Counted from the stretch's first letter, positions 45,990 through 56,350 are shown. The stretch is 64,000 nt of DNA from Lactuca virosa (GCA_928212115.1 CAKMRJ010004445.1:2213922-2277921); one strand, 5' to 3'. Notes: a model not told the origin generated them from the sequence alone. Made by a program: numbers and translations.

Positions 45990-46361
45990 GTGAGTCTCCT
46001 TACTATATCCATGGGTTGAAGGCACCAAGGCCGGACCATGTTATTTAGCTGTAGTGGTTATTTGTGAATGTGATGTCAATGTGTTATATACATGTGAAGA
46101 CCATGTGGGGGTTCCCATGGCAGATAGTCAAGACCATGTGGGGGTTCCCATGGCAGTTAGTCAAGACCATGTTGCGGCTCTCATGGTAGTTAGTTAAGAC
46201 CATGTAGGGGTTCCCATGGCACCTAAAGTATGACCCTGGATGGTTTCCATGGCATCCTTATATGTTTGTATGCATGAATTATGTGGACTCATGTGGTTTT
46301 ATGTGGGGTATGTCATGGGGAACTCACTAAGCGTTAGCTTATAGTTTTTTGATTGTTTCAG
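45990..46361 (+). other. Candidate leader intron in El-5 LTR
   Basis: TTGAG/GTGAGTCTCC at 45990 and GATTGTTTCAG/GTACTTC at 46361, giving 372 bp on the plus strand. A TTTTTTGATTG pyrimidine-rich stretch precedes the acceptor. Confidence 0.5.
46085..46250 (+). repeat. GACCATGTGGGGGTTCCCATGGC array
   Basis: Five units of about 33 bp. Each pairs CCATG with CATGG around a G-rich loop. The units lie inside the candidate leader intron. Confidence 0.88.
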
Positions 46362-46564
46362 GTACTTCTGGATCAATGGGCAAGGCCCTGCATGATGGTG
46401 CGGTATGCACTCTCCATCACTTTGTTATGGACACTCTGATCTTTAGAGCAATTATTTGATGTAATGGATTTTTGTGAGATATCTTGTGATTGGAATTTAC
46501 AATTAATGAACATGGGTTTTAATATTTAACCAAAAAAAATTATTTAAAAATTTTGGTAGTTACA

Positions 46565-47925
46565 GATCGTCGTCAAGATTCATGTTGTGCAAGATTTGGA
46601 CTTGGGAGTTGTACATGGGTTCCGGAGTTAAGGTTTATGTTCGGGTCTGAGAGTTATTATCTTTAGAAATGTTTATTCAATTTCCAGATGGGATTTTGGT
46701 GTCCGTTTGATTGTTGGTGGTCTTCAAGCTATGAGAATTTAGTAGAGATAGGGCTGTGAAGAACGAAGTTGCATCGGCGAATGAAGTCGCCACCAGGACT
46801 CGATGTTGATGCGGCGCATATTTGAGGAAAGGTATCTCTTCTTGAACAATGTTAACTTTTGAATATCATGCATAGATTGGTTAAGGAATTAAACCTTTTG
46901 GGCTTGCAATTGAACTTAGTATACAATTCGAATTTGGGTTATACTAGTGGGCTTGGAATTTGACTTTGAGTAATTGAATTAAAAACGAGACGTAATTTGT
47001 TTATTTAAATTATATATAAATTCCTTGGATAAATTATAAGGATTTTTCAGATGAGTGTCGCATGAATTTATTTCATGTATTTAATATTAGTTATATGTTG
47101 TCTTGTAGGTTAGTAATATCAAAGTAAATTAGATAATATATCAAATCAATTCTCAACAGGGAGTTGTTTCATATGAAAATAGTAATAGGTTACCATTTAA
47201 CTCGTTGCAATAGACTGAGGTAATTAAATACAAGATAAATAAAAAATATGTTTCTGTATTTAGTTGTGATGTTGAATCCGACTGATAGGAGGGGTAAATC
47301 GAATCAAGAACCTATTGCTATAACGATAATAAAAGCGAATAAAAAGTTTATTGGAAAGCATTAATAAGTATTACTTGAAGTCTGAGCTGAGTAAGGATTA
47401 TTAACATGGTTGTAGCTGCTCAAAGAGCTAGGAATTCATTTTAGTTTTTTCTGTGGTTTTACTGCTTCAGGTTAGTGTCTTCAATGTACTTGCGGGTCGA
47501 AGGCACCAATGTCGGCATGTTGAATTATGGTTGTAAGATGCTAGTTGTCATTGTGACTGTTTCATGTGTTTGTACGTATGTTGGGCGGGGCTCATTATGT
47601 ATTCTGGGTGGGGATCAATGTTAGGAGGGGCCCAATAAATACCGGGTAGGGCCCGATGTATATATGGTATGTGGTATTTTAGGGAACTCACTAAGCTTTG
47701 TGCTTACAGTTTTATGTTTATGGTTTCAAGTACTTTCGGTTCCAAGGGGAAGTACTTGACGTGATTGAATCGCATCCGAAAATATTCCATATTTATGAGA
47801 TGATTTGTACTCTGATAGTTATTTTATACATTTTCATACTTTTAATAGGTTTTGAAATGAATGATTGGTGTTTTTTATTAACTAAAAAACAAAAAAATTT
47901 ACTTAGTCATTTTTGGGATGTTACA
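46565..47925 (+). mobile_element. El-11: 3' part of a Gypsy 5' LTR
   Basis: The LTR tail ends TTTTGGGATGTTACA, followed by a primer site. A GGGGCCCAATAAATACCGGG-like array lies at about 47580-47665. The conserved core ACTCACTAAGCTT...GCTTACAGTTTT is at 47684-47712. The LTR start was separated by insertion of El-5. No coding. Confidence 0.72.
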
Positions 47926-48393
47926 AGCTGGTATTCGAGCCATGGTTTAAGGGAATCAGGCATACTCTCGGGTGTGTCTGAACTCAAATTTAGGAATTGG
48001 TAATCTTCTTGAAAGAAAATGAATTGTCTAAATGCATTTTCTAAAGAAAAGGGGTGCAATGCGTGCAATGAGTCGAGCTGAAGTAAATAATTCTCAAAAT
48101 ACCCATACATGTTCATTTGTTTCAATATGTGTATAGCATGCTAGATTAGGGCTAAGAATATGCTCAGAATCGAATGGTCGGATGTTAGGAGAGATGTCTT
48201 TTTATGCTGGATGTATGAGCCTTAAACTGCATGTTGGTGTGGATTTTAGATGATTAGATAGAATGGCATGATTAGGTAGTGTACTGGTTTAGAACTCGAT
48301 GCTTAAATGTTGCTTGCTTTATGCTTTTAGGAAACTCCATTAGTATCAATTAACTATTAATAGAATATGCTATGTTACATATTAGAGAAATTA
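47926..48393 (+). other. Primer site and leader of El-11
   Basis: TGGTATTCGAGCC (47929-47941) is a changed initiator-Met site. GAGCCATGGTTTAAGGGAAT and the following block match, reversed, the El-7 leader next to its primer site. El-12 cuts it at 48394. Confidence 0.75.
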
Positions 48394-49000
48394 TGTAACG
48401 CCCCGATTCTCGGGTATCAATTTACGGTTATAAATTCTCATCATTCCAAGGCCTACTCGACGAGTTGGTTGCTCGACTCGTCGAGTAGCAGCGGATTGGT
48501 CCACGTGTTTAAATGACCTACTCGTCGATTCCAAGGGGGGACTCGACGAGCAGGAGCTGGAGGATGAAACCCTAATTTCCGGGGATTTGCACCCTATTTA
48601 AAGGATCGTTGGCCTCCCCAACCTCCCCTTTACAGCTCTTGATACTCCAAAAATCCTAACTTGTGTGAGTGTACTCCATTTGTCTGTCTTAAGCTTAAAA
48701 GAAGGATTTTGGTGAGAAAAGCTTGGGGAACAAGTGATTAGAAGCAAGTGACCCAATTACATGCTTAGTGACCTTAGTGACCCAATTACATGCTTAACGG
48801 GCCTAAATTATCCTTTACATGTTTATTGGGCCTTAGTGGCCCATTTACATGATAATTGGGCCTAAACTATTCGTTATATGCTTAATGGGCCTTAAGTGTC
48901 CTTTTGCATACCTAATAAGCCTTGAACCAATTTACATGTCTCATGGGCCATAATTGTCCTTTTTCATGTTTGTTGGGCTTTATCACTTCACACTCATATA
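48394..49000 (+). mobile_element. El-12 left part: start of a Gypsy LTR
   Basis: It starts TGTAACGCCCCGATTC. A palindrome pair CTACTCGACGAGTTGG/CGACTCGTCGAGTAG lies at 48451-48486, with further ones at 48518-48550, AACCCTAA at 48570 and TATTTAAAGG at 48595-48604. From 48745 a 60-70 bp unit (CCCAATTACATGCTTA, GGGCC) repeats four or so times. The border to El-13 is not clear; 49000 is an estimate. Confidence 0.7.
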
Positions 49001-49947
49001 TCATCTGGTGTTTGTAAACTAAATACATATAACGTTATACATATTCATGTGGAAATATTTGGGATCTAGTGGCACTTGTCAGTTGACATCACTGAATGTA
49101 TGGTTGTAGCCTGTAGTTATAATCAGAGTCTCCTGGAGGGAGAGGGAGAGTTTCTGTATAGATCTATACGGGGGTGACTCCCCCACACCTGAGTTGTTCG
49201 CTACAGTTAGACTAGGCCAGTCTAGGGTGACAAAACCTTGATCAAATACCGGCGTTTGGAAAATGTCAAGGCAGGGAAATTAGTCATTATCATGCATGGT
49301 TATAACGGCTCACATAGAGATTCAATACCATCTTAACATTTCGGAAATCAAACTCTTCAATCGTGTCGATACAAAACAATTTATATGATAATGCAAGAAC
49401 TATAACACTTTTATAAATCAGAAAATATCGGATTTTTTGGGAAAACACTATTAATCATTACCTCTTTCTTATAACAGATATAATACAAGGTAATTTGGAT
49501 CTTTCATTTATACATGATTTTACAATGAAAATCACACATACATTTATACTTAATCATTATATCTTTTTCAGAGAATTTTACAGAAAATATCAGATTTTCT
49601 GGGTTATGCGCCGAATACAAAATTTTTCAATCAAATATGCGTATGAACTCACCAACATTATATATGTTGACCATTTTCAAAATAACTTGTATTCTCAGGT
49701 AATCGATAAGCTGAAGAACCATCAAGAGTATTTTAAGATTTCTTTTATCCACATATCAATCATCGTACAATTTGTTCTTTTGAATTATGTTATGTAAAAC
49801 AATGTACTTGATGTGAACAATGCCAGTTGTATTATGTAATGTTGTTGACGATTGTGTTATGTTTCATGTATATTCATTGTGATAATATTTCAATTTATAG
49901 TCACATGAGCCCTCGGACGTTTCCGCCGTCTGGTTCGGGGTGTGATA
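49001..49947 (+). mobile_element. 5' LTR of El-13, mostly unlike its 3' LTR
   Basis: Only the last 155 bp or so (from about 49790) match the 3' LTR (57705-57860), there at over 95 percent by eye. The upstream 790 bp do not align with the 3' LTR. The end reads TGTGATA in place of TGTGACA. The region 49100-49200 contains ACGGGGGTGACTCCCCCAC, a small hairpin. Nothing coding. Confidence 0.6.
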
Positions 49948-49950
49948 GAT

Positions 49951-49965
49951 TGGTATCAGAACATT
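49951..49965 (+). other. Primer binding site of El-13
   Basis: TGGTATCAGAACATT, three bases after the LTR; the core TGGTATCAGA fits initiator-Met tRNA. Confidence 0.85.
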
Positions 49966-50373
49966 GTTTATAGTGAACTGGCATATCTAACCATACATGA
50001 TATGCAACTATAAATACAATGGGACTAATCTGAATAAAGAGCATACATTAAAATTTTAACATTAAAAGTCTTTAATGTAAATGGAACACTTTGATTAAAC
50101 CCGGGCATTTATGTAGTTATATTGGGGGTAAATATAGCATGATCAACTATATTTATTCAAAATATGACCGACATGTGTTTGGGGGTAATTATGGCAGGAA
50201 GTTGAACTAGAAACTCACCTCATATTCAAAACTTCTCAGGAATTCAAACATAAATAATTAAAATACTATAGGAGTCTTTTTGGAAATACTATATGCATAC
50301 GTGATTAAAATTTTTACAATGTCTCACACCCCTCTTACACACTTCTCACCCCCAGTTTTCTCGCGCAGCCACC
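49966..50373 (+). other. Leader of El-13 before the extra ORF
   Basis: AT-rich, no reading frame. The last 50 bases are pyrimidine-rich (CACACCCCTCTTACACAC) and lead directly to the ORF start. Confidence 0.6.
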
Positions 50374-50778
50374 ATGGATGGAGCGCATCAGGGCATTCAA
50401 TTCTACCAGAACTTAGTGGCTCACGGAGAGATTAAAGAAGACCCTGTGTTAGGACAAGAGGCAGCCTCTGACCATGAGGGTGAGGAGTATACAGATACGG
50501 ACTACGAGTTTGACGAGAGTGATGACGACAAGGAGGACGATAAGGACACCGATGAAGTTCTCGACGAGCCCCCTACCACAGAAGTGCATCTGGACGACCC
50601 TATACCGCCAAGGGACTCCGCTGGTGGAACTCTCTCTTCGGAAGAGGAAATTGGCGCTCTTCGACAGCAGCTGTTGGCATTGGAGACGCGAGTCGTGCAA
50701 GCGGAACGGGAAAGGGATGAGGTCATTAGAGAAATGACCGAGATGGCTACTTTAGTAGCGCAACATTTTGGAATATGA
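50374..50778 (+). CDS. Acidic coiled-coil ORF upstream of gag (El-13), function unknown
   Basis: 134 codons, uninterrupted. The start context CAGCCACCATGGAT is close to the optimal eukaryotic context, and the ORF is the first long frame after the primer site. Residues 1-30 are mixed. Residues 31-75 are extremely acidic (DTDYEFDESDDDKEDDKDTD). Residues 88-125 form a predicted coiled coil (EEIGALRQQLLALETRVVQ, then AERERDEVIREMTEM). There is no signal peptide, membrane segment or Cys cluster. It is separate from gag (start 51115, a different frame). I do not recognise a family. Acidic ORFs before gag occur in some plant Gypsy elements, but I cannot name one. That it stayed open while gag and pol decayed may reflect its short length. 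Confidence 0.6.
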   Translation: MDGAHQGIQFYQNLVAHGEIKEDPVLGQEAASDHEGEEYTDTDYEFDESDDDKEDDKDTDEVLDEPPTTEVHLDDPIPPRDSAGGTLSSEEEIGALRQQLLALETRVVQAERERDEVIREMTEMATLVAQHFGI

Positions 50779-51114
50779 TATCGTCATGTCTCCTTTTGTA
50801 TGTATGCTACTTTATGTACTATTGACCTTATGTTTAAGTGATCACACTACTCATAGGGTCGTCATGCTGCTGGATTTTATGTTTCCCCATGTACTGTATG
50901 CCTTCTGGCAACTTTTCATGTATTAACAAAAATTAGTATTAATGAAAATGCTTTCTGTTTTTATCGTGTTGTTGTTATCTGCTATGTGTTTTATTTCCTT
51001 GTTTTATGTTAATGCATGGAATTACATAAATACACACTCAATATGCCGAGTCTATGGAATTCTAAACTCGGAATACGATATGTACTCAACATCTTTCCGT
51101 TCTATGACAGAAAG
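50779..51114 (+). other. Spacer between extra ORF and gag (El-13)
   Basis: Non-coding, T-rich 336 bp. A hydrophobic frame at 50942-51169 runs into gag in another frame and is not convincing. Confidence 0.55.
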
Positions 51115-52335
51115 ATGCCTCAAAGACCCAACCATGGAAACAACACAACACCAACCCCGCCTGAAATAAATTCAGTTGCATTCCAAGCAGCAGTGTCCGC
51201 TGCGGTCACTGCAGCACTTGCGCAGATTCGCAACGGAAACAACGAAGAAGGCAACGGACAGGGAACCGGGAGCACAAATCAAGGAACAAACCATGGAACC
51301 ACACGAACCTACACCTACAAGGACTTCACCAACGCCAAAACTCGAACCTTCAATGGAACAGGAGGCGTAATAGCCCTGAAGCGAGGGATTGAGAAATTGG
51401 AATCATTTTTTCAAATTTACGGGTATCCAGATGGGTGCTAGGTCAAGTTTGCAGTCTGCACATTCATTAATCAAGCTCTCTCCTGGTGGAATGGCCACAT
51501 AGAGGCCATCACACTCCCGGTGGCGAACGCGATGCCTTGGGAAGAACTTAAGGAAATGATGTTGGCTGAATACTGTCCTAGAGGTGAAATTCAGAAGATG
51601 GAACAAGAACTGTGGAACCTCACGGTTCAAAACTCCGATATCGACGCATACACATCCAGGTTTAGTGGGCTATCTCTTCTGTGTCCCGGAATGATTACCT
51701 CAGAAGGGAAAAAGATTGAGAGATTTATTTGGGGATTGACCGCACCTATCCAAGGGAATGTCATTGCGGCAAACCCTGAGACGTATGATAGTGCAAAAAG
51801 GCTGTCCAAGAAATTGTATGATCACGGCAACAGAAAGGGTGCCAAAACAGGAGAAGCGGAGATTAAGAAAGAAGGTGATAACAAGAAAGGCAAGAACAAC
51901 AAGCGAAAGGGAAAACAAAACTCTAAATCATCTAAGAAAGACCAAACGGTGACCGTTCATGCTGCTACTCAAGCTACCACAACACCACATGCTCCAGCCT
52001 CATCAACACCAAACGCTCCCAAACCGTACTCAGGAGTCCTACCCAAGTGCAACAAGTGCAATTTCCACCATCACGGAGAATGCAGGGAGATGCAATGCAC
52101 GAGTTGCAACCGAAAAGGTCACACAGCGAGGTACTGTAGGATCCATCCACAACAAAATCAGCAGGGAACAAACAACAACAATCGCAACAACAACAACAGC
52201 AGGAACAACAACAATGTTGGGGCTAGTTACATCTGCTATGGGTGTGGAGAAACCGACCATTTTCGGCGCAACTACCCCAAAGAAAACAATCAAGGGGCAG
52301 GAGCAGTAGGGAGAGTGCTGACAATGGGTCAGGGT
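51115..52335 (+). pseudogene. gag: Gypsy gag with zinc knuckles (El-13)
   Basis: The start MPQRPNHGNN at 51115 suits the family and lies in the main gag-pol frame. Order: Ala-rich N-terminus, then the capsid core (KDFTNAKTRTFNGTGG, INQALSWWNGHIEAI, WEELKEMMLAEYCPRGEIQK, LTVQNSDIDAYTSRFSGL). A Lys-rich linker (about 51840-51945) follows. Knuckles: CTSCNRKGHTARYC (intact, about 52097-52138) and CYGCGETDHFRRNYP (last Cys is Tyr, about 52231-52275). Asn-rich spacers (52170-52215) separate them. One stop at 51439-51441, where Lys is usual, breaks the frame. Gag and protease share a frame without any intron-like insert. Confidence 0.9.
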
Positions 52336-52746
52336 GAAGCAGTGCAGGACCCAGTAGTTGTTACTGGTACGTTCCTACTTAACAACTCATACGCATGCAT
52401 CTTATTTGATAGTGGGGCGGAGCGAAGTTTCGTTACTAATAAATTCAAATATTTGCTACATCAACAACCCCAGAAGCTCAGCAAAGCCTTCACGATGGAA
52501 ATGGCTATTGGGAAAACTGAAAAAACCAAAGATATCTATATAGGATGTACATTAACACTAAACAACCACTCTTTCCAAATATATTTGATGCCTGTAAATA
52601 TTAGGAGTTTTGATGTGATAATTGGCATGGATTGGTTAAGCCCCCATCATGCTGATATTATGTGTCACGAGAAGGTCGTTTGCCTTCATCTTCCCAATCA
52701 TGAAACCCTAAAAATCTATGAAGATAAACCCGACACAAACCTTTGA
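52336..52746 (+). pseudogene. pol: Aspartic protease domain (El-13)
   Basis: VVVTGTFLLN leads into CILFDSGAERSFVTNKF with the catalytic Asp (about 52407). The domain continues IYIGCTLTLNNHSFQIYLMP and FDVIIGMDWLSPHHADI, the flap and second half typical of Gypsy proteases. The frame is open until a stop at 52744-52746, then continues in frame toward RT. Confidence 0.92.
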
Positions 52747-52809
52747 CTTATCTCGTGTGTCAAGGCACAAAAGTGTCTACATAAGAAGAACTACACATTT
52801 CTTGTTCAT

Positions 52810-53760
52810 GTGGTGGATAAAACCAAAGAGGAAGTGAACATTCAAAACATTCCAGTGGCATGTGACTTCCTGGATGTATTTCCAGAAGATTTTCCGGGAA
52901 TACCCCCAGAAAGACATGTCGAATTCCGAATCGACCTAGTGCCTGGACCCACTCCGATCGCCAAATCACCCTATAGGTTGGCTCCCCCTAAAATGCAAGA
53001 ATTATCATGCCAACTGAGTGAACTCCTGGATAGAGGATTCATAAGACCAAGCTTCTCTCCATGGGGAGCTCCGGTTTTTTCGTTAAAAAGAAAGACGGAT
53101 CCTTTAAGATGTGCATTAACTATAGGGAACTGAATAAGCTCACCATCAAAAACCGGTATCCACTTCCCCGAATCGATGATCTATTTGACCAGCTTCAAGG
53201 GGCTAGTTACTTTTCAAAGATAGATCTGAGATCCGGTTATCATCAACTCAAAGTCCGAGATGTACATTCCTAAGATTGATTTCCGAACTTGCTACAGTGA
53301 TTACGAATTTGTCATGATGCCCTTCGGTCTAACAAATTCCCCCGTTGCATTTATGGACCTCATGAATCGAGTCTTCCGCCCATTCCTTGACAATTTCTTG
53401 ATCGTTTTCATCGATGATATTCTCGTATACTCTCGAAGCAAAGAAGAGCATAGCCAACACCTCCGACAGATCTTAGAGACCCTACAGGCTGAAAAGTTGT
53501 ATGTGAAACTCTCCAAGTGTGAGTTTTGGCTCCGCGGTGTAAATTTCTTGGGACATGTTGTAAGCAAGGAAGGAATTCATGTAGATCCCTCCAAAGTCAA
53601 AGCCATTGAAGACTGGGCAATTCCGACAACACCAACATAAATTCGCCAATTCTTGGGTCTTGCAGGCTACTACTAAAGGTTTATTCAGAACTTCTCCAAG
53701 ATAGCCAAACCTCTCACCACATTGACATAAAAAGGAGTACCTTTCAACTGGACTGAGAAG
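52810..53760 (+). pseudogene. pol: Reverse transcriptase (El-13)
   Basis: It opens with FLDVFPEDFPGIPPERHVEF, then PYRLAPPKMQEL. Near 53085 one T is missing from a T run, which shifts the frame; CINYRELNKLTIKNRYPLPR and FSKIDLRSGYHQ follow in the shifted frame. A second indel near 53255 restores the original frame (YEFVMMPFGLTNSPVAFMD). The catalytic loop FIDDILVYSRS (about 53410) is intact. The connection SKCEFWLRGVNFLGH and FLGLAGYY follows, with stops at 53638, 53675 and 53728. Confidence 0.92.
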
Positions 53761-53763
53761 CAA

Positions 53764-54290
53764 GTGATTGCCTTCCAAACCTTGAAGCAAGCCCTCTGTA
53801 GTGCACCAGTACTATCCTTACCGGAGGGAACTGAAGACTTCGTAGTCTACTGTTATGCTTCGAATCAAGGCTTAGTTTGTGTCCTTATGCAACATGGGAA
53901 GGTAATTGTGTATGCGTCCAGGCAACTAAAAACTCATGAAGTAAATTACACTACTCATGATCTCGAGCTGGGTGTTGTGGTCTTCGCCTTGAAGATTTGG
54001 AGGCACTGCCTTTATGGTACCAAGTGCACCATTTTCACTGATCATAAAAGCCTTCAACACATTTTAAATCAAAAGGAACTAAAGATGCGGCAGCAGAGAT
54101 GGGTCGAGCTGCTAAATGATTACGAGTGTGAGATCAAATACCACCCAGGCAAGGCTAACGTGGTATCCGATGCCCTGAGCCGAAAGGAGTATTCAATTCG
54201 TCGACTGAAGACTCTATCAATCACCATTCAATCTCACCTAACCTCACAGATCAAGGGAACCCAAGTGGACGCATTAAAACCGGAGAATGT
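53764..54290 (+). pseudogene. pol: RNase H domain (El-13)
   Basis: Open in the main frame: LCSAPVLSLPEGTEDF, VVYCYASNQGLVCVLMQ, HDLELGVVVFALKIW, TIFTDHKSLQHIL and YHPGKANVVSDALSRKE. The first catalytic Asp (family YCDAS) is Tyr here, a single-base change (GAT to TAT) at about 53854, so RNase H activity should be lost. Confidence 0.92.
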
Positions 54291-55320
54291 CGCTAGCGAA
54301 TCACTGCGGGGAATGGACAAGGGATTTGAAATTAAAGAGGACGGAACTCACTACTTCATGAACAGAATTTGGGTTCCTAAGATTTGGGGATTTAGAGAAG
54401 TAGTCATGCATGAAGCCCACAAGACTCGATACTCTATTCATCCTAGGTCAGATAAGATGTATCTCGATATCAAACAACATTATTGGTGGCCAAATATGAA
54501 GGCAGAGATAGCCACTTACGTGGCAAGTGTCTTACTTGCGCCAAAGTGAAAGTGGAATACCAAAAGCCCTCGGGATTATTGCAACAGCCAGTGATACCCA
54601 AGTGGAAATGGGAAAGGATTACTATGGACTTCGTAACCAAATTACCAAACACAGCAGATGGATTGGATGTTATCTGGGTAATCATCGATAGGTTAACAAA
54701 ATTCGCTCATTTCCTACCAATAAAAGAATCCTACAAGATGGAAAAGCTGACCCGAATCTACATCAAGGAGATCGTGAGACTCCATGGAGTACCAGTGTCT
54801 ATTATCTCGGATCGAGATAGCAGGTTCACTTCAAGATTTTGGCAATCTCTTCAAAAGGCAATGGGAACACAGCTAGATATAAGCACTACCTACCACCCAC
54901 AGATGGATGGTCAGAGCGAGCGTACCATCCAGACACTCGAGGATATGCTCCGAGCTTGCGTGATTGACTTAGGCAAGTCATGGGATGCCCACTTCCCTCT
55001 GATCGAATTCTATTATAACAATAGTTATCACACGAGCATCAAGGTTGCTCCTTTCGAGGCTCTTTATGGTCGTAAATACATATCGCGTCTATGTTGGGCC
55101 GAGGTGGGTGACATCCAACTAGCAAAATACATATCAAGGTTGCTCCTTTCGAGGCTCTTTATGGTCGTAAATACATATCGCCTCTATCGCCAGCCAGTGC
55201 TCTCACAGGACCAGAAATCATCCGTGAAGCGACCGAAAAGATAATCTAAATTAAAGCTCGACTTCAAGCATCGGGAGACCGACAAAAGAGCTATGCTGAC
55301 ACGCGGCGAAAGCCATTAGA
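54291..55320 (+). pseudogene. pol: Integrase (El-13)
   Basis: The zinc domain starts at HEAHKTRYSIHPRSDKMY and KQHYWWPNMKAEIATYV, with a one-base loss at about 54525, then CLTCAKVK. The core reads ERITMDFVTKLP, VIIDRLTKFAHF (Asp), IISDRDSRFTSRFW (Asp) and HPQMDGQSERTIQTLED (Glu), so the DDE set is complete. At 55037-55186 a 54 bp stretch (ATCAAGGTTGCTCC...) is repeated at a 95 bp offset, destroying the frame behind ALYGRKY. The reading resumes at KARLQASGDRQKSYAD. Confidence 0.92.
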
Positions 55321-55752
55321 ATTTCAAGTCGGAGATCGAGTGTTATTGAAGGTCTCTCCCTGGAAAGGAATGATCCGCTTTGGGAAACGGGGAAAACTGA
55401 ACCCACGATACATTGGACCGTTCGAGATTATTGCCTGGATTGGTCCAGTGGCTTACAAGTTGCAGCTACCTGCCGAGCTCAGTAACGTACACCCCATGTT
55501 CCACATCTCAAATCTGAAGATATGCCTATCAGATGAAACTCTTGTCATTCCTCTAGAAGAGATCGAGATCAACGAGAATCTCCTGTTCGTCGAAGAACCA
55601 GTCGAGGTATTAGATAGGGAAGTAAAGCATACAAAGCAAATCCGCATTCCGATTGTGAAGGTTTGATGGAACGCCAAGCGTGGATCCGAATTCACATGGG
55701 AACGCGAAGATCAAATGAAGCATAATTACCCTCACTTATTCTATCCTTCATA
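55321..55752 (+). pseudogene. pol: Integrase C-terminus and chromodomain (El-13)
   Basis: FQVGDRVLLKVSPWKGMIRF, KLNPRYIGPFEIIAWIGPVA and VHPMFHISNLKICLSDETL are followed by a chromodomain (about 55590-55750): EEPVEVLDREVKHTKQIRI, WNAKRGSEFTWEREDQMKHN and YPHLFYPS. One stop at 55664 (CGA to TGA type) interrupts it. The natural end is at 55750-55752. Confidence 0.88.
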
Positions 55753-55787
55753 ATCCTAGTTTTCGAAAGAATTTCGGGACGAAATTC

Positions 55788-55804
55788 CCTCTAACGGGGG
55801 ATGA
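55788..55804 (+). other. Polypurine tract of El-13
   Basis: CTAACGGGGGATGA just before TGTCACAAC. Confidence 0.7.
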
Positions 55805-56343
55805 TGTCACAACTGGCATTTTTGCCTAGAAATTCTGTGATCATGTAAACGTCATCTATGATAATACTTGTACCTCTAACTTTATATCATACACTATGTT
55901 CATTCTATGACCACAAACTTAGTCAAGATTTACAATTAAAATTCAAAACTCTATGCAAAACATTTCAGAAAGTCAATTGGGGAGTTGAAAACCCTAGAGA
56001 TCCAGGTTCAAGTTCATTATGGACTAGGATTTCCTTATTGGGCCTAATGGACCAATAAGCATTCAATTCAACTATATTGGGCTTAGAAACCCTTGTTGGA
56101 TTCTAAGTGGACCCAATTCATAAATCTATAACATTTTGGACCATTTGGGCCTAGAATGATTCATTCTAATGCTAATGGGCCTTATTGGGCCATAAATGAT
56201 TTCCATTTACCCTAATGGGTTTTTATTGGGCCGTAAACCACTCAAAGGGCCCAATGGGCTGAAAAATAATTTTTGGGCCTCATGATTTCGAACAAAGGCA
56301 AGGAATGACCCAAAATAACCCATTCCTTCCTCCTAGCCCAATT

Positions 56344-56350
56344 GATCGGC

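Larger units (their letters stand above)
13061..46564 (+). mobile_element. El-5: Gypsy (chromovirus-type) element, split into three pieces
   Basis: pol resumes correctly across two later insertions: RNase H to integrase start (13061-13697), integrase core (14472-15033), integrase end plus chromodomain (44054-44757). A polypurine tract and a 3' LTR (44776-46564) follow. Its 5' LTR, gag, protease and RT are left of El-4, outside the window. El-5 inserted into the El-11 LTR. The chromodomain places it among chromoviruses, and I think near the Tekay branch. Confidence 0.88.
44776..46564 (+). mobile_element. 3' LTR of El-5
   Basis: 1789 bp, TGTAGCGCTTGG to GGTAGTTACA. In sense order: ACTCGACGAGT palindromes (44832-44937), AACCCTAA (44950), a TATA-like AATTTAAAGG (about 44976-44985), further palindromes (45719-45820), the GTGAGT donor, an array (46085-46250), the TTTCAG acceptor and the tail. 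It ends in the El-11 LTR. Confidence 0.9.

Noticed and set aside
49495..49797. 100-codon frame in the El-13 5' LTR
   Set aside because: AT-rich LTR sequence with no recognisable motif, absent from the 3' LTR.
50942..51169. Hydrophobic 75-codon frame before El-13 gag
   Set aside because: It runs into the gag N-terminus in another frame, has a poor start context and T-rich composition.
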